A model generated the notes under the pieces. It was given only the letters and a program-made list of their open reading frames with translations, made no database searches and was not told where the DNA came from. From Cuspidothrix issatschenkoi CHARLIE-1 (GTDB lineage: Bacteria; Cyanobacteriota; Cyanobacteriia; Cyanobacteriales; Nostocaceae), in the NCBI RefSeq assembly GCF_002934005.1, contig NZ_PGEM01000051.1, positions 1 to 36,429 of the forward strand: DNA of 36,429 bases. The letters run 5' to 3'. Position 1 is the first letter of the stretch. Each line of letters opens with the position of its first letter. Below are positions 8,414-15,572 of the stretch, piece after piece. The translations under genes and the position numbers were made by a program.

Positions 8414-8603
8414 AGGGTTTGCTGAAAAAGTTGTCTGGGAACAGGGAACAGTTTCAAGAGTTGGATGGGAGCTATTTTTCCTTGGTATCAAACTTAAATG
8501 CAAGGTTTTCGAGTTTCCACCTCGTAAAAGCTTGCACTCTTTTTACATGAAAACGGCTCAAACCCTTTACCTGTAATCCTTTTATGTTTATTCAGCAAAC
8601 CCT
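8414..8603. repeat. Nested 190-bp MITE
   Basis: The perfect 13-bp ends AGGGTTTGCTGAA (8414-8426) and TTCAGCAAACCCT (8591-8603) are flanked by the direct repeat ATCT at 8410-8413 and 8604-8607. It carries no transposase. A 78-codon ORF across it (8340-8576) has no protein character. The inner sequence includes GGGAACAGGGAACAG, the same heptamer as the array at 35943. It lies within the IS1634 element, so it inserted after that element or travelled with it. Its own autonomous partner is not in the window. Confidence 0.8.
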
Positions 8604-8640
8604 ATCTACATCTTTTTGTTCAAATAAACAATAAACCACA

Positions 8641-10308
8641 TCAAATAATTAGATAATATTTACTACAACTCTTTCCTAAATACCTGACAATCTTTTCACG
8701 TTCCTCTGTAAAATTGCTCATTTGTTTTTGTCCATTTATGATTACCAAATGTACAGCTTGAAACATCTGAAATACCCACCTCATTGTCGGTTTATTTGTG
8801 ATTTTATTGACTTGATTTCTAATCCCGTCATCGAATTTAGCTAATTCTTGCCTTAACTTTCTTTGTGCAAGATTATAGACTAACAAACACAATCCCATAA
8901 TCATTGCTATTGCTTCTACTCTTTCAGGAGTTTTGACAAATACGCTGGATGTAAAAAACAACGGGTCTTTCAAAAATCTAAATCCTCTTTCGTTAGATTG
9001 TTGGGATTTATATTCTTCTAATACTTGCTCATCACTCAATTCATTTTTATCTAAGATATTTGTTGCTAATATAAATCTCCCTGCTTTAATTTTTTCAGTT
9101 TCTATTACTTCTTCTCTCGTTTCTATTTGACTTTTAACTTGATATTTTATTTGACTTGGTTCGGTCAATTTACTTGGTCTACCTGCTGTTTTATATTCAG
9201 ATTTTTCTAAATACTCAATTTCTTTTATTTGGTGATATTTCCAGGATTTTGATAGCTTTTCTATTGCTATTTTTGCGTCTGCTTGACAAGCAAATTCTTG
9301 CCTGGATAGTTGACTGAGTGCGGCTTTTGCTTTTGATTCTTGTTTTTTGACTTGTTTTTATACCTGTTGGATACTTGATTTTTTTCTTAATTCACTTTCG
9401 ACGATTATCCATCTTTGTTTTATGTCTGCATATTCTGATTCTTTGGCTGCTATTTTATAGCCTGATATTTGACTATCTTTCCATTCTGATTCTTTTATAT
9501 CTACGATTTTATTTTTTGCTTCCTTGATACTTAGTGGTACTCTTGTTATCCATTTCAATTCTCTCATTGCTGCTAAGTTTTCTGCTGTATATAAGGCACT
9601 ATCTGCTACACTTATGCCCTCAAATGTCCATTGTTTTTTAAATTCTTTTAATCTTTCTACGAATACACTTTTATCATCTACGTTTCCTGAGTCTACTTTT
9701 AAATATAATGGGATATCTCCATCTCCTGTTACTATCATGTCTATGATAAATTGTTTGAGGTCTGGTCTTTTATCTCTTGAGTATCCATGAACTATTTCTA
9801 TTGCTTTCATCTCTGGTTCTCTTTCTATTTTATTCTCTCCTGTTTCTTGCTTTGTTTCATCTCTTTCTTCGCTTTCTTTTTTGTACTCTCCTTCTACACT
9901 CATTGAAGTCCCATCTAAATGAATACTATCCATTTCTACTTTGAATTTATGGGCTGCTTTTATGGCTACTGCTGTAAATATTTTTGTTGTTCCTATTTGA
10001 TGATATTTGTCTAGTTCTCTTCCTAGTTTGTCATCGTTTAAATGTGATGGTAATACTCCTTCTCCTATTAAATGTTCTGTTGGTTTTCCTACAAAAAATT
10101 CCTCAAATAGATATAATGGGGCGCTTAAAAAGCCCAATCCATTTAAGATCATTGCTTTTATTACTTGTCCTGGGTTGAGGGTTTCTTTTGTTTTTATTCC
10201 AACTATTTTATTCACTTCTTCTACTAATTCCATCTCGTCTATTATTCCCGCTACTATTCCTAAATGGTCTATATTTAGGATTTCCATGGCTTTTTTTGAC
10301 TCTTTCAT
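8641..10308 (-). pseudogene. IS1634-family DDE transposase with an internal stop codon
   Basis: The reading frame from ATG at 10308 to the stop at 8641 is 556 codons, normal for the family, with one in-frame TAA at 9358-9360 after codon 316. The N-terminal part (about residues 10-130) is DUF4277-like (LNIDHLGIVAGIIDEMEL). Catalytic landmarks remain in order: first Asp in IHLDGTSMSVEGEY, second in ISVADSALYT, and third acid in SNERGFRFLKDPLFF downstream of the stop. The frame continues in phase after the TAA with KQVKKQESKAKAALSQL, so this is a nonsense change and not a frameshift. As read, the first piece lacks the third catalytic acid and should be inactive, unless the stop is a sequencing error or is read through. 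Confidence 0.85.
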
Positions 10309-10668
10309 GGTTTCCCCTCTCTCTATTTGATTACACTATTTTAACAAATAAAAGCCTGAAATCTTTGCTCGGCAATCTTTTCAGGCTTTACTTTCTCTAA
10401 ATTTTTAATTCCTAAATTTGCTTTAGTATCTGCGGAATGTGGGTTCAAAAGCAAAAGCTATTCGCCACACACCATCATCCGCATAAAACGCAGTTCTTTC
10501 ATATTTTTATGTCGAGAACCTTTAAGTGTATCAGCATGAGGTCTACGTAGGAGTGGACCGGCGGATTCTAGTAATTTTGTGTGTGCAAGAAGTTCTTCGG
10601 GGTACTTCTGTTGTTAGTTCAGAAAATTCAGGTAGAAATTCGTCATGAAATAAAATTTCCCATGTCAT

Positions 10669-11191
10669 GAATTTATTATGGCTTAGAATCCATATTTATT
10701 CAAGTATCAGATCAATCGCTTTCGTTGTATGTAGAACTTCATACCTCAAATCAGCAACGACAAAATTATTAAGTCAGAATCAGGATATCCAGGATTTGAG
10801 GATTTACAGGATTTTATTTTCTGATGAAATCTTTCCCAATTCTGAGATAATTAATTAGATGAACGAGAAAATTACTCCCTTTCCACATAAAGATAACTGA
10901 AATTTTTTCTCTGTGTCCTCTGTGTCCTCTATGGTTCTATGGTTCGTTTAAAAAAAATTAGTAATCTAACATTAATATCAATAATAATTGAACACAGATA
11001 AAGATGGACAATCAAAAATCAAAACATGATACTGTTAAAAAACATCCTGTAAATCCTTAAATCCTGGACATCCTGATGCAGACAAATTAAAATATTAGTA
11101 CACCACAAATAAAATCAACATCCCGTAAGTCCTGGACATCCTGATTCAGACAAAAAATGATATATATCCAATTAGAAAATATTACTAAACG
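10669..11191. other. Repeat-rich region between the toxin relic and the MNT-HEPN pair
   Basis: 523 bp without a supported gene. It contains a partial MITE-like end (TCAAATCAGCAACG, 10746-10759), an inverted copy of the dispersed caggatttacaggat repeat (10773-10812), a forward copy (11041-11087) that belongs to a longer direct repeat starting at 10995, and a shorter copy (11117-11157). The promoter of the MNT-HEPN pair must lie near the right end. The 63-codon ORF at 10667-10858 runs through these repeats and is not credible. Confidence 0.6.
10995..11087 (+). repeat. Long direct repeat, copy 1 (left of MNT-HEPN)
   Basis: It starts cagataaagatggacaatc and ends in the dispersed unit catcctgtaaatcct...cctggacatcctgat...cagacaa. 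It matches 11966-12107 closely, apart from a 50-bp insertion in the second copy. The two copies bracket the MNT-HEPN genes at 11192-11882. Confidence 0.75.
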
Positions 11192-11557
11192 ATGAAACAC
11201 CCAAAACTAGGAGAAATTATGCAGGAATTGTGTAATAACTTGCTTGAAACATATCAAGATCAACTAATTGCAGTGATTCTTTTTGGTTCTCAAGCGCGTG
11301 GTGATGCTACTCCTGATTCGGATTTTGATGTATTAATTATACTTAAAGATTTAGTGCAAGCAACCAAAGAAATTGAAAAAATTGGCTTTTTTCTTAGTCC
11401 CCTTTGTTTAAAATATAGTGTAGTAATTTCTAACCTGTTTTACTCCCTCAGTCGTTTTGAAAAAGAACAAACAATGCTAATCCAAAATATCAAAAAAGAA
11501 GGTATTTATTTTTATGAACAAAGAACAAGAGTTTCTAGTGCAAAAAGCTCAAGATAG
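11192..11557 (+). CDS. MNT-type minimal nucleotidyltransferase (antitoxin of an MNT-HEPN pair)
   Basis: 121 residues. The nucleotidyltransferase signature GSx10DxD is complete: Gly32-Ser33 and Asp44-x-Asp46 within FGSQARGDATPDSDFDVLI. In MNT-HEPN toxin-antitoxin modules this protein AMPylates or otherwise neutralises the HEPN RNase. Its coding end overlaps the HEPN gene start by 44 bases in another frame, so the two are translated as a unit. Upstream and downstream lie long direct repeats. The last 15 residues (QRTRVSSAKSSR) fall wholly in the overlap and may be a non-conserved tail. The protein is probably cytoplasmic. Confidence 0.88.
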   Translation: MKHPKLGEIMQELCNNLLETYQDQLIAVILFGSQARGDATPDSDFDVLIILKDLVQATKEIEKIGFFLSPLCLKYSVVISNLFYSLSRFEKEQTMLIQNIKKEGIYFYEQRTRVSSAKSSR

Positions 11558-11882
11558 CCTGCGTGCGGCTAAAATTTTAGCTAGTGAAAATCTAGCTGAT
11601 TTTGCTGCTTCTCGTGCTTATTATGCCATGTTTTATATAGCTGAAGCATTCCTAGTAGGTGAAAATCTCAGTTTTAGCAAACACTCTGCTGTAATTAGTA
11701 AATTTGGCGAACTTTTTGCCAGAACTAGTAAAATTGATCCGAAATTTCACCGTTATCTAATTGATGCAGAACAGATCCGTTTAAAGGGAGATTATGATCG
11801 TTCTGAACGTTTAACTGCTGAAGATGCAAAACTACTGATTGAAAGAGCCGAAGAGTTCCTAGAATTAATAAACTATCTATAA
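11514..11882 (+). CDS. HEPN-domain protein (toxin candidate of an MNT-HEPN pair)
   Basis: 122 residues, all-helical, of the PF05168-like HEPN group. The central helix reads AASRAYYAMFYIAEAFL and is followed by FSKHSAVISKFGELF and a terminal LTAEDAKLLIERAEEFLELI. HEPN proteins act as metal-independent RNases through an Arg-x4-6-His motif. Here Arg34 is followed after six residues by Tyr41, where many relatives have His, and no DUF86-type RxxxxHxY motif is present. It may therefore be a weak or inactive RNase, or use another His such as His57. The start codon lies inside the MNT gene, and the pairing supports a toxin-antitoxin or related abortive role. Confidence 0.82.
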   Translation: MNKEQEFLVQKAQDSLRAAKILASENLADFAASRAYYAMFYIAEAFLVGENLSFSKHSAVISKFGELFARTSKIDPKFHRYLIDAEQIRLKGDYDRSERLTAEDAKLLIERAEEFLELINYL

Positions 11883-11965
11883 TCTTGCTAATTCAAATAA
11901 ATCAATGGTTAAATAAATAATGGTAATGTAAGATTAATACCAAATTAGTTTAACGCAGATAAACG

Positions 11966-12107
11966 CAGATAAAGATGGACAATCAAAATTCAAAACATGA
12001 TACTTTTAAACAACATCCTGTAAATCCTAAAATCCTGGATATTATCTCGACTATGGCTACGTCACACAGACTATCGCTCAGTAACTGGATATCCTAATTC
12101 AGACAAA
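11966..12107 (+). repeat. Long direct repeat, copy 2, carrying a 43-bp insertion
   Basis: It matches 10995-11087 from cagataaagatggacaatc onward. Within the terminal dispersed unit, a 43-bp segment (12043-12085) is flanked on both sides by TGGATAT (12036-12042 and 12086-12092). Removing the segment with one TGGATAT restores the consensus. The inserted segment (ctatggctacgtcacacag, then actatcgctc) resembles the reverse complement of the repeat at 34731-34757. Confidence 0.7.
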
Positions 12108-12139
12108 TAATAAAATAACAGATTTTGGAAAAATACACC

Positions 12140-12490
12140 ATGCCGAAAATTACCCTAGAAATATCAGAAGAATTATCTCAACAAATAGCACAAATAGGGA
12201 TAGATACCTTACCTGAACTACTTGCCTTGAGTCTTCAACAATTACCAATACCAACACAAATTTACCAATATATTCTGAACTTTCTGGCTAGTAACCCTAC
12301 TCCTCAAGAAATAGCAGAATTTAAACCTACACCGGAAATGCAAGATAGGTTACGTACTCTGCTAATACAAAGTAAAACAGGTAAACTCACACCCAGAGAA
12401 CTTCAAGAACTAAAAGAATATGAACGTATTGAACACTTAATTGTCATGATTAAAGCTGGTAATTTATCTTATTTGAGTAATAACCAGTGA
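12140..12490 (+). CDS. Hypothetical protein coupled to an HNH endonuclease gene
   Basis: 116 residues from the ATG at 12140 (MPKITLEISEELSQQIAQIG). The frame also opens at a TTG 15 bases upstream, but the Met is a more natural start and gives the beta-strand opening ITLEIS seen in many small antitoxin-like or ribbon-helix proteins. The rest is helical and charged, with QYILNFLASNPTPQEIAEF and LTPRELQELKEYERIEHLI. I do not recognise a named family. Its TGA stop overlaps the GTG start of the HNH gene in the four bases GTGA at 12487-12490, so the two are translationally coupled. An antitoxin or specificity partner is an inference from this arrangement. Confidence 0.75.
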   Translation: MPKITLEISEELSQQIAQIGIDTLPELLALSLQQLPIPTQIYQYILNFLASNPTPQEIAEFKPTPEMQDRLRTLLIQSKTGKLTPRELQELKEYERIEHLIVMIKAGNLSYLSNNQ

Positions 12491-12885
12491 GTATATCCTA
12501 TATTCCGGCTGCACTTCGCCGCTTAGTAGAAGAACGGGCAAAATATCAATGTGAATATTGTTTACTACCTGCAAAAGTCGCCTTTTTTGCCCATGAAATT
12601 GACCATATTATTGCAGAAAAGCATGGTGGTAAAACTAGTGCTGATAATTTAGCTCTCACTTGTTGGCGTTGTAATCGGTATAAAGGTAGTGATTTGGGTT
12701 CATTTAACCCAGAAACACGCAATTTTAGTTTTCTCTTTAACCCGCGTAACCAGGAATGGAAATCACATTTGATGTTCTCAGAAGTGGTTATAGTTGGTTT
12801 AACTCCTGAAGGAAGAACAACAGTTAAGTTGTTGCAAATGAATACCGAAGAAAGACTAGCTGAACGCCAAAAATTAAGGTTATAA
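12487..12885 (+). CDS. HNH endonuclease
   Basis: 132 residues from a GTG start. The HNH domain covers about residues 18-68. Zinc-binding pairs are Cys22-xx-Cys25 (CEYC) and Cys59-xx-Cys62 (CWRC). The catalytic core is Ile-Asp39-His40 in HEIDHIIAEKHGG, with Asn54 in ADNLALTC and Asn63 following. The family cuts DNA, and members occur in restriction, homing and toxin-like settings. The four-base overlap with the 116-residue gene upstream suggests they work together. No methyltransferase or intron is seen here, so a classical restriction system is unlikely from this window. A dispersed repeat follows at 12920-12966. Confidence 0.88.
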   Translation: MSISYIPAALRRLVEERAKYQCEYCLLPAKVAFFAHEIDHIIAEKHGGKTSADNLALTCWRCNRYKGSDLGSFNPETRNFSFLFNPRNQEWKSHLMFSEVVIVGLTPEGRTTVKLLQMNTEERLAERQKLRL

Positions 12886-12919
12886 TAAATGTAAATTTTT
12901 ATTATTAACCAGTAAAAAC

Positions 12920-12966
12920 CACATCCTGTAAATCCTCAAATCCTGGACATCCTGATTCAGACAATT
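12920..12966 (+). repeat. Dispersed repeat unit after the HNH gene
   Basis: It reads acatcctgtaaatcctcaaa, then tcctggacatcctgattcag, the same unit seen at 11041-11087, 11117-11157, 12011-12107 (interrupted) and inverted at 10773-10812. Confidence 0.75.
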
Positions 12967-12968
12967 AA

Positions 12969-13190
12969 TTATGATTCTGTACTGCTAAAGTCTATTTTTT
13001 CATAAATATTAGCGAGAGAAATTTGACAAGAAACAGAAGCTAAATTTAAAGTATCGTTAATATCTTCATATTCTAAAAACATCCATTTCTTATTATCAGT
13101 TTTTACATATTGTTCAACGTGAATTGTGTATTGGTCAATTAAAATATATTCTTGAAAATTGGCAATAGTCCGAACTTTACGCAAAGACAC
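12969..13190 (-). pseudogene. C-terminal remnant of a Uma2-family (DUF820) endonuclease
   Basis: 73 codons resembling only the last third of Uma2 proteins: FQEYILIDQYTIHVEQYV, then an aromatic WMFLEYED and the closing SCQISLANIYEKIDF. The N-terminal region and the PD-(D/E)xK catalytic residues are missing, and the sequence upstream (13191-13280) does not restore them. Its left end abuts a dispersed repeat at 12920-12966. A complete member of the same family lies at 15573-16232. It is most likely a dead fragment, although an ATG at 13190 keeps it open. Confidence 0.7.
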
Positions 13191-13280
13191 AAAAAACTCT
13201 TTGCGTCTTTGCTTATTAGCCTCTACCCTTGAGTATCTCTAAAAGAGATGGTGCGAAACAAAACTCAAATAGGTTGAATT

Positions 13281-14072
13281 TTATCCCGCAGCGTCAGGTA
13301 ATGGTTTTTTGGGTGTTGCTAGTTGCAAGATGATCTCTAGTAACCAAGGGGCGAGACGTTGACATAATACGGCTAAGTGAGATTGCCAGCCAACTAGGAT
13401 TTCTGCGGTATCGTTTTCTATGCCGATAACGAGCGCTTGAGCGACTTGTTCGGGTGTCATGGGAATTACTCCATGAAATAAATTCAAGTCACGCACCATA
13501 TCTGTTTCCGTTAGGGAAGGAAGTAAGGCGATAACGCGGATATTATGTTGGGCAAGTTCTTGACGTAAAGCTTGGGTAAATCCGACAATGGCAAACTTGG
13601 TAGCGGAATATGTGGCCATTGTTGGTGCGGCAACTTTACCCATTAAGCTGGAGACATTGACAATGATGCCCTTTTTTTGACTAACCATGCGTTTGGCTAT
13701 CAAGCTGGTGAGGGTGTACATTCCCAATAAATTAACGGAAAGTTCTTCTTGCAATTGGGGAAGTTTTGATTGCAGAAATGAATTTTGATGTGCGACTCCG
13801 GCACAATTTACTAATAGATGAATTGGCCCATAACTGCGCCAAAGTTGGGCTACGGCTATGTTGACGTTGATTGAGTGAGTTAAGTCTAAAGCCATGATTG
13901 TAGTTTCTACACCTAAAGCTTCGATTTCTTTGGCTACTTCAGCTAACTTTTGGCGATCGCGTGCTACCAATATTAACCTTTTCATTCCTTGTTTGGCTAA
14001 TTCTAAAGCGATCGCTTTACCAATTCCACGAGAAGCCCCGGTAATTAGTGCAACTTTTCCTTGAATCTTCAT
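13281..14072 (-). CDS. Short-chain dehydrogenase/reductase
   Basis: 263 residues. Classical SDR features are complete: the nucleotide-binding TGASRGIG at Thr11-Gly18, NCAG at 89-92, catalytic Ser141/Ser142 in NVSSLMG, and Tyr155-xxx-Lys159 in YSATK. Arg38 after the second strand (LILVARDRQKL) favours NADP(H). The C-terminal 30 residues (AVLCQRLAPWLLEIILQLAT) are hydrophobic and could contact a membrane or lipid substrate, as in SDR subgroups acting on lipids. The substrate is not deducible. Two HIP1-like sites lie inside. It is transcribed alone, divergent from the trmJ-like gene, with a 531-bp gap between them. Confidence 0.9.
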   Translation of the reverse strand: MKIQGKVALITGASRGIGKAIALELAKQGMKRLILVARDRQKLAEVAKEIEALGVETTIMALDLTHSINVNIAVAQLWRSYGPIHLLVNCAGVAHQNSFLQSKLPQLQEELSVNLLGMYTLTSLIAKRMVSQKKGIIVNVSSLMGKVAAPTMATYSATKFAIVGFTQALRQELAQHNIRVIALLPSLTETDMVRDLNLFHGVIPMTPEQVAQALVIGIENDTAEILVGWQSHLAVLCQRLAPWLLEIILQLATPKKPLPDAAG

Positions 14073-14603
14073 CGGTTTTCACCTCCAAATTCTTCGTCTT
14101 TCCCTTTTGCACTTAGCAATCAACAAGTAAGACGATTGATGAACGGTAAATAAAAATCAAATTTCAATTCAGTAATTAGACGGAAAATGGTTTTTCTGCT
14201 CATTTGCAATACCCCTCTATTGCTTGTAGGAAGCAGAAGTTCCTCATCCTCACAATGGGAACAGACAACATAAAATACTTTTGGCAGAATGGATAAAGCT
14301 CATTGATTTTACCTCTTTTAAATGATCCGAGCATTCACCAGTGCTGTCGTACCTACACAGATTAGCAACTAAATCAAGTTCTTGCAATATTTTTTAATCA
14401 GGATTTCTTAACTGTCGTTTCCGTAGAATATATATATGGGAACATTGATTGATATAAGTTTTTATGAATAGTCAACCACTAATATGTTGATCCCCTCACA
14501 AGTAATAAATTTTTGTGACAATGACAACATTTTTTTAACTTTTTAGTTTCTTATATCCAACCAAAAACCACTATATTGAAACCATCAAATATGAATCTTA
14601 AAT
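14073..14603. other. Divergent intergenic region between the SDR and trmJ-like genes
   Basis: 531 bp, AT-rich, with no supportable ORF or RNA gene. It separates divergent genes and so should carry both promoters. I saw no repeat family from elsewhere in the window here and no clear operator palindrome. A long weakly conserved stretch such as this could hold a regulatory RNA, but I have no sequence evidence for one. Confidence 0.45.
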
Positions 14604-15362
14604 ATGACAGAACATATTAATATCAAAACCAATAACAGCAACGTGATTATAGTATTGGTAGAACCAGCAGGGCCTTTGAACGTCGGTTCAGTAGCCAGAG
14701 TGATGAAAAATTTTGGCTTATCTCAACTAATATTAGTCAATCCTCAATGCGATCGCTCGTCCTTCGATGCTGTCAAAATGGCCGTTCATGGCCAAGAAAT
14801 TTTAGAATCTGCAATCATCGTCCCCACACTACCACAAGCATTACAGGGATGTGTCCGTGCGATCGCTACTATCGGTCGTGATTACAGTGGAGAAATCCCC
14901 ATAGAAAACCCCCGCACCGCCCTACCCTGGTTATTAGCAGTCCAAAACCCTGTAGCCTTGATTTTTGGACGAGAAGACCGAGGATTAACCAATGAAGAAT
15001 TAAATTATGCTCACAAATTAGTTTCTATTCCTACTAACCCAGAATATACATCTTTAAATTTAGCCACGGCCGTATCTATATGCTGTTATGAACTATCCCA
15101 AGCTACAAATATATTTACAGATCAGAATATACCGACTACGGAACTTGCCCCTTTAGACGCTATGGAAGCCTACTATCAAGAATTGGAATCCCTACTGCTT
15201 ACCATAGGTTATCTTTATCCTCACACGGCAGCTAGTCGCATGGAAAAATTTCGCCACATATATAACCGTGCTTATTTAGAACCAGTGGAGGTGGGAATGT
15301 TACGGGGAATTTTAAGACAAGTAGAATGGGCAATTAACACAAAAGATCATCATAAGATCTAA
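14604..15362 (+). CDS. trmJ: TrmJ-like RNA 2'-O-methyltransferase (SPOUT/TrmH group)
   Basis: 252 residues. SPOUT knot motifs are intact: motif 1 in NVGSVARVMKNFG (Asn26, Arg32), motif 2 in LIFGREDRGLTNEEL (about 119-133), and motif 3 in SLNLATAVSICCYEL (150-164). The family methylates 2'-OH of a nucleotide using S-adenosylmethionine. The length and the C-terminal helical extension (YYQELESLLLTIGYL) match TrmJ, which modifies position 32 of tRNA. The exact target is inferred from similarity. Codons for residues 97-120 are duplicated exactly at the left edge of the window (1-71). The gene is transcribed alone. Confidence 0.87.
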   Translation: MTEHINIKTNNSNVIIVLVEPAGPLNVGSVARVMKNFGLSQLILVNPQCDRSSFDAVKMAVHGQEILESAIIVPTLPQALQGCVRAIATIGRDYSGEIPIENPRTALPWLLAVQNPVALIFGREDRGLTNEELNYAHKLVSIPTNPEYTSLNLATAVSICCYELSQATNIFTDQNIPTTELAPLDAMEAYYQELESLLLTIGYLYPHTAASRMEKFRHIYNRAYLEPVEVGMLRGILRQVEWAINTKDHHKI

Positions 15363-15376
15363 TATTTCCATTATAT

Positions 15377-15450
15377 GTAGGGTGTGTTAGCGAAGCGTAA
15401 CGCACCTTCCTAGAAACTTTTGGTTATGACCTACATCTAACATACCCTAC
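15377..15450. repeat. Palindromic repeat element of about 74 bp
   Basis: The ends GTAGGGTGTGTTAG (15377-15390) and CTAACATACCCTAC (15437-15450) pair at 13 of 14 positions, and the interior gcgaagcgtaacgc is itself palindromic. It is a common type of short repeat in cyanobacterial intergenic DNA. It follows the trmJ-like gene and could act as a transcription end, but there is no T-run. Confidence 0.6.
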
Positions 15451-15572
15451 CTACAGCAGAATTCAGGAGTCAGGAGTAAAACTGGTTTGGTGTATAGGTA
15501 TATCTAAATTTTTCAGAAATCAAATATGATTAATATATACAATAAATATTAAGCTCAACTTTAAGGCAAATT

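Larger units (their letters stand above)
8143..10444 (-). mobile_element. IS1634-family insertion sequence (about 2.3 kb) with nested MITE
   Basis: Terminal inverted repeats ACCCACATTCCGCAGAT at 8143-8159 and its complement at 10428-10444 bound the element. The flanks are a 4-bp direct repeat TCAA at 8139-8142 and 10445-10448, reading as TTGA on the transposase strand. One flanking base is ambiguous, so 5 bp is possible. A single transposase frame occupies 8641-10308. Between the transposase stop and the left end lie about 500 bp, of which 190 bp are a separate nested MITE (8414-8603). Excluding that insertion the element is about 2.1 kb. The element sits inside a toxin gene. Confidence 0.85.
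8000..10668 (-). pseudogene. RelE/HigB-type toxin gene, interrupted by an IS and frameshifted
   Basis: Joining 10668-10445 to 8142-8000 on the minus strand restores a RelE/ParE-superfamily toxin (phage Gp49-like). It starts MTWEILFHDEFLPEFSEL, passes through a segment containing ADTLKGSRHKNMKELRF and GVWRIAFAFDP, and ends LVAGNKAGTSEKRFYKQL plus a Lys/Asp-rich tail. Three lesions are visible: one extra base in a G4 run at 10599-10602, one missing base near 10483-10487, and the IS inserted within the FDP codons. The frame meets a TAG soon after the first shift, so no functional toxin can be made. Its neighbour antitoxin at 7657 is intact. The two single-base shifts could also be sequencing errors, but the IS disruption stands alone. 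Confidence 0.82.

Noticed and set aside
8340-8576. 78-codon ORF inside the IS
   Set aside because: It runs through the left end of the 190-bp MITE and has no protein-like features.
9358-9360. Programmed frameshift in the IS1634 transposase
   Set aside because: Both parts are in the same frame, so the break is a stop codon and not a frameshift, and there is no slippery-site arrangement to invoke.
10667-10858. 63-codon ORF after the toxin relic
   Set aside because: It spans a partial MITE end and an inverted dispersed repeat and has no ribosome-binding site.
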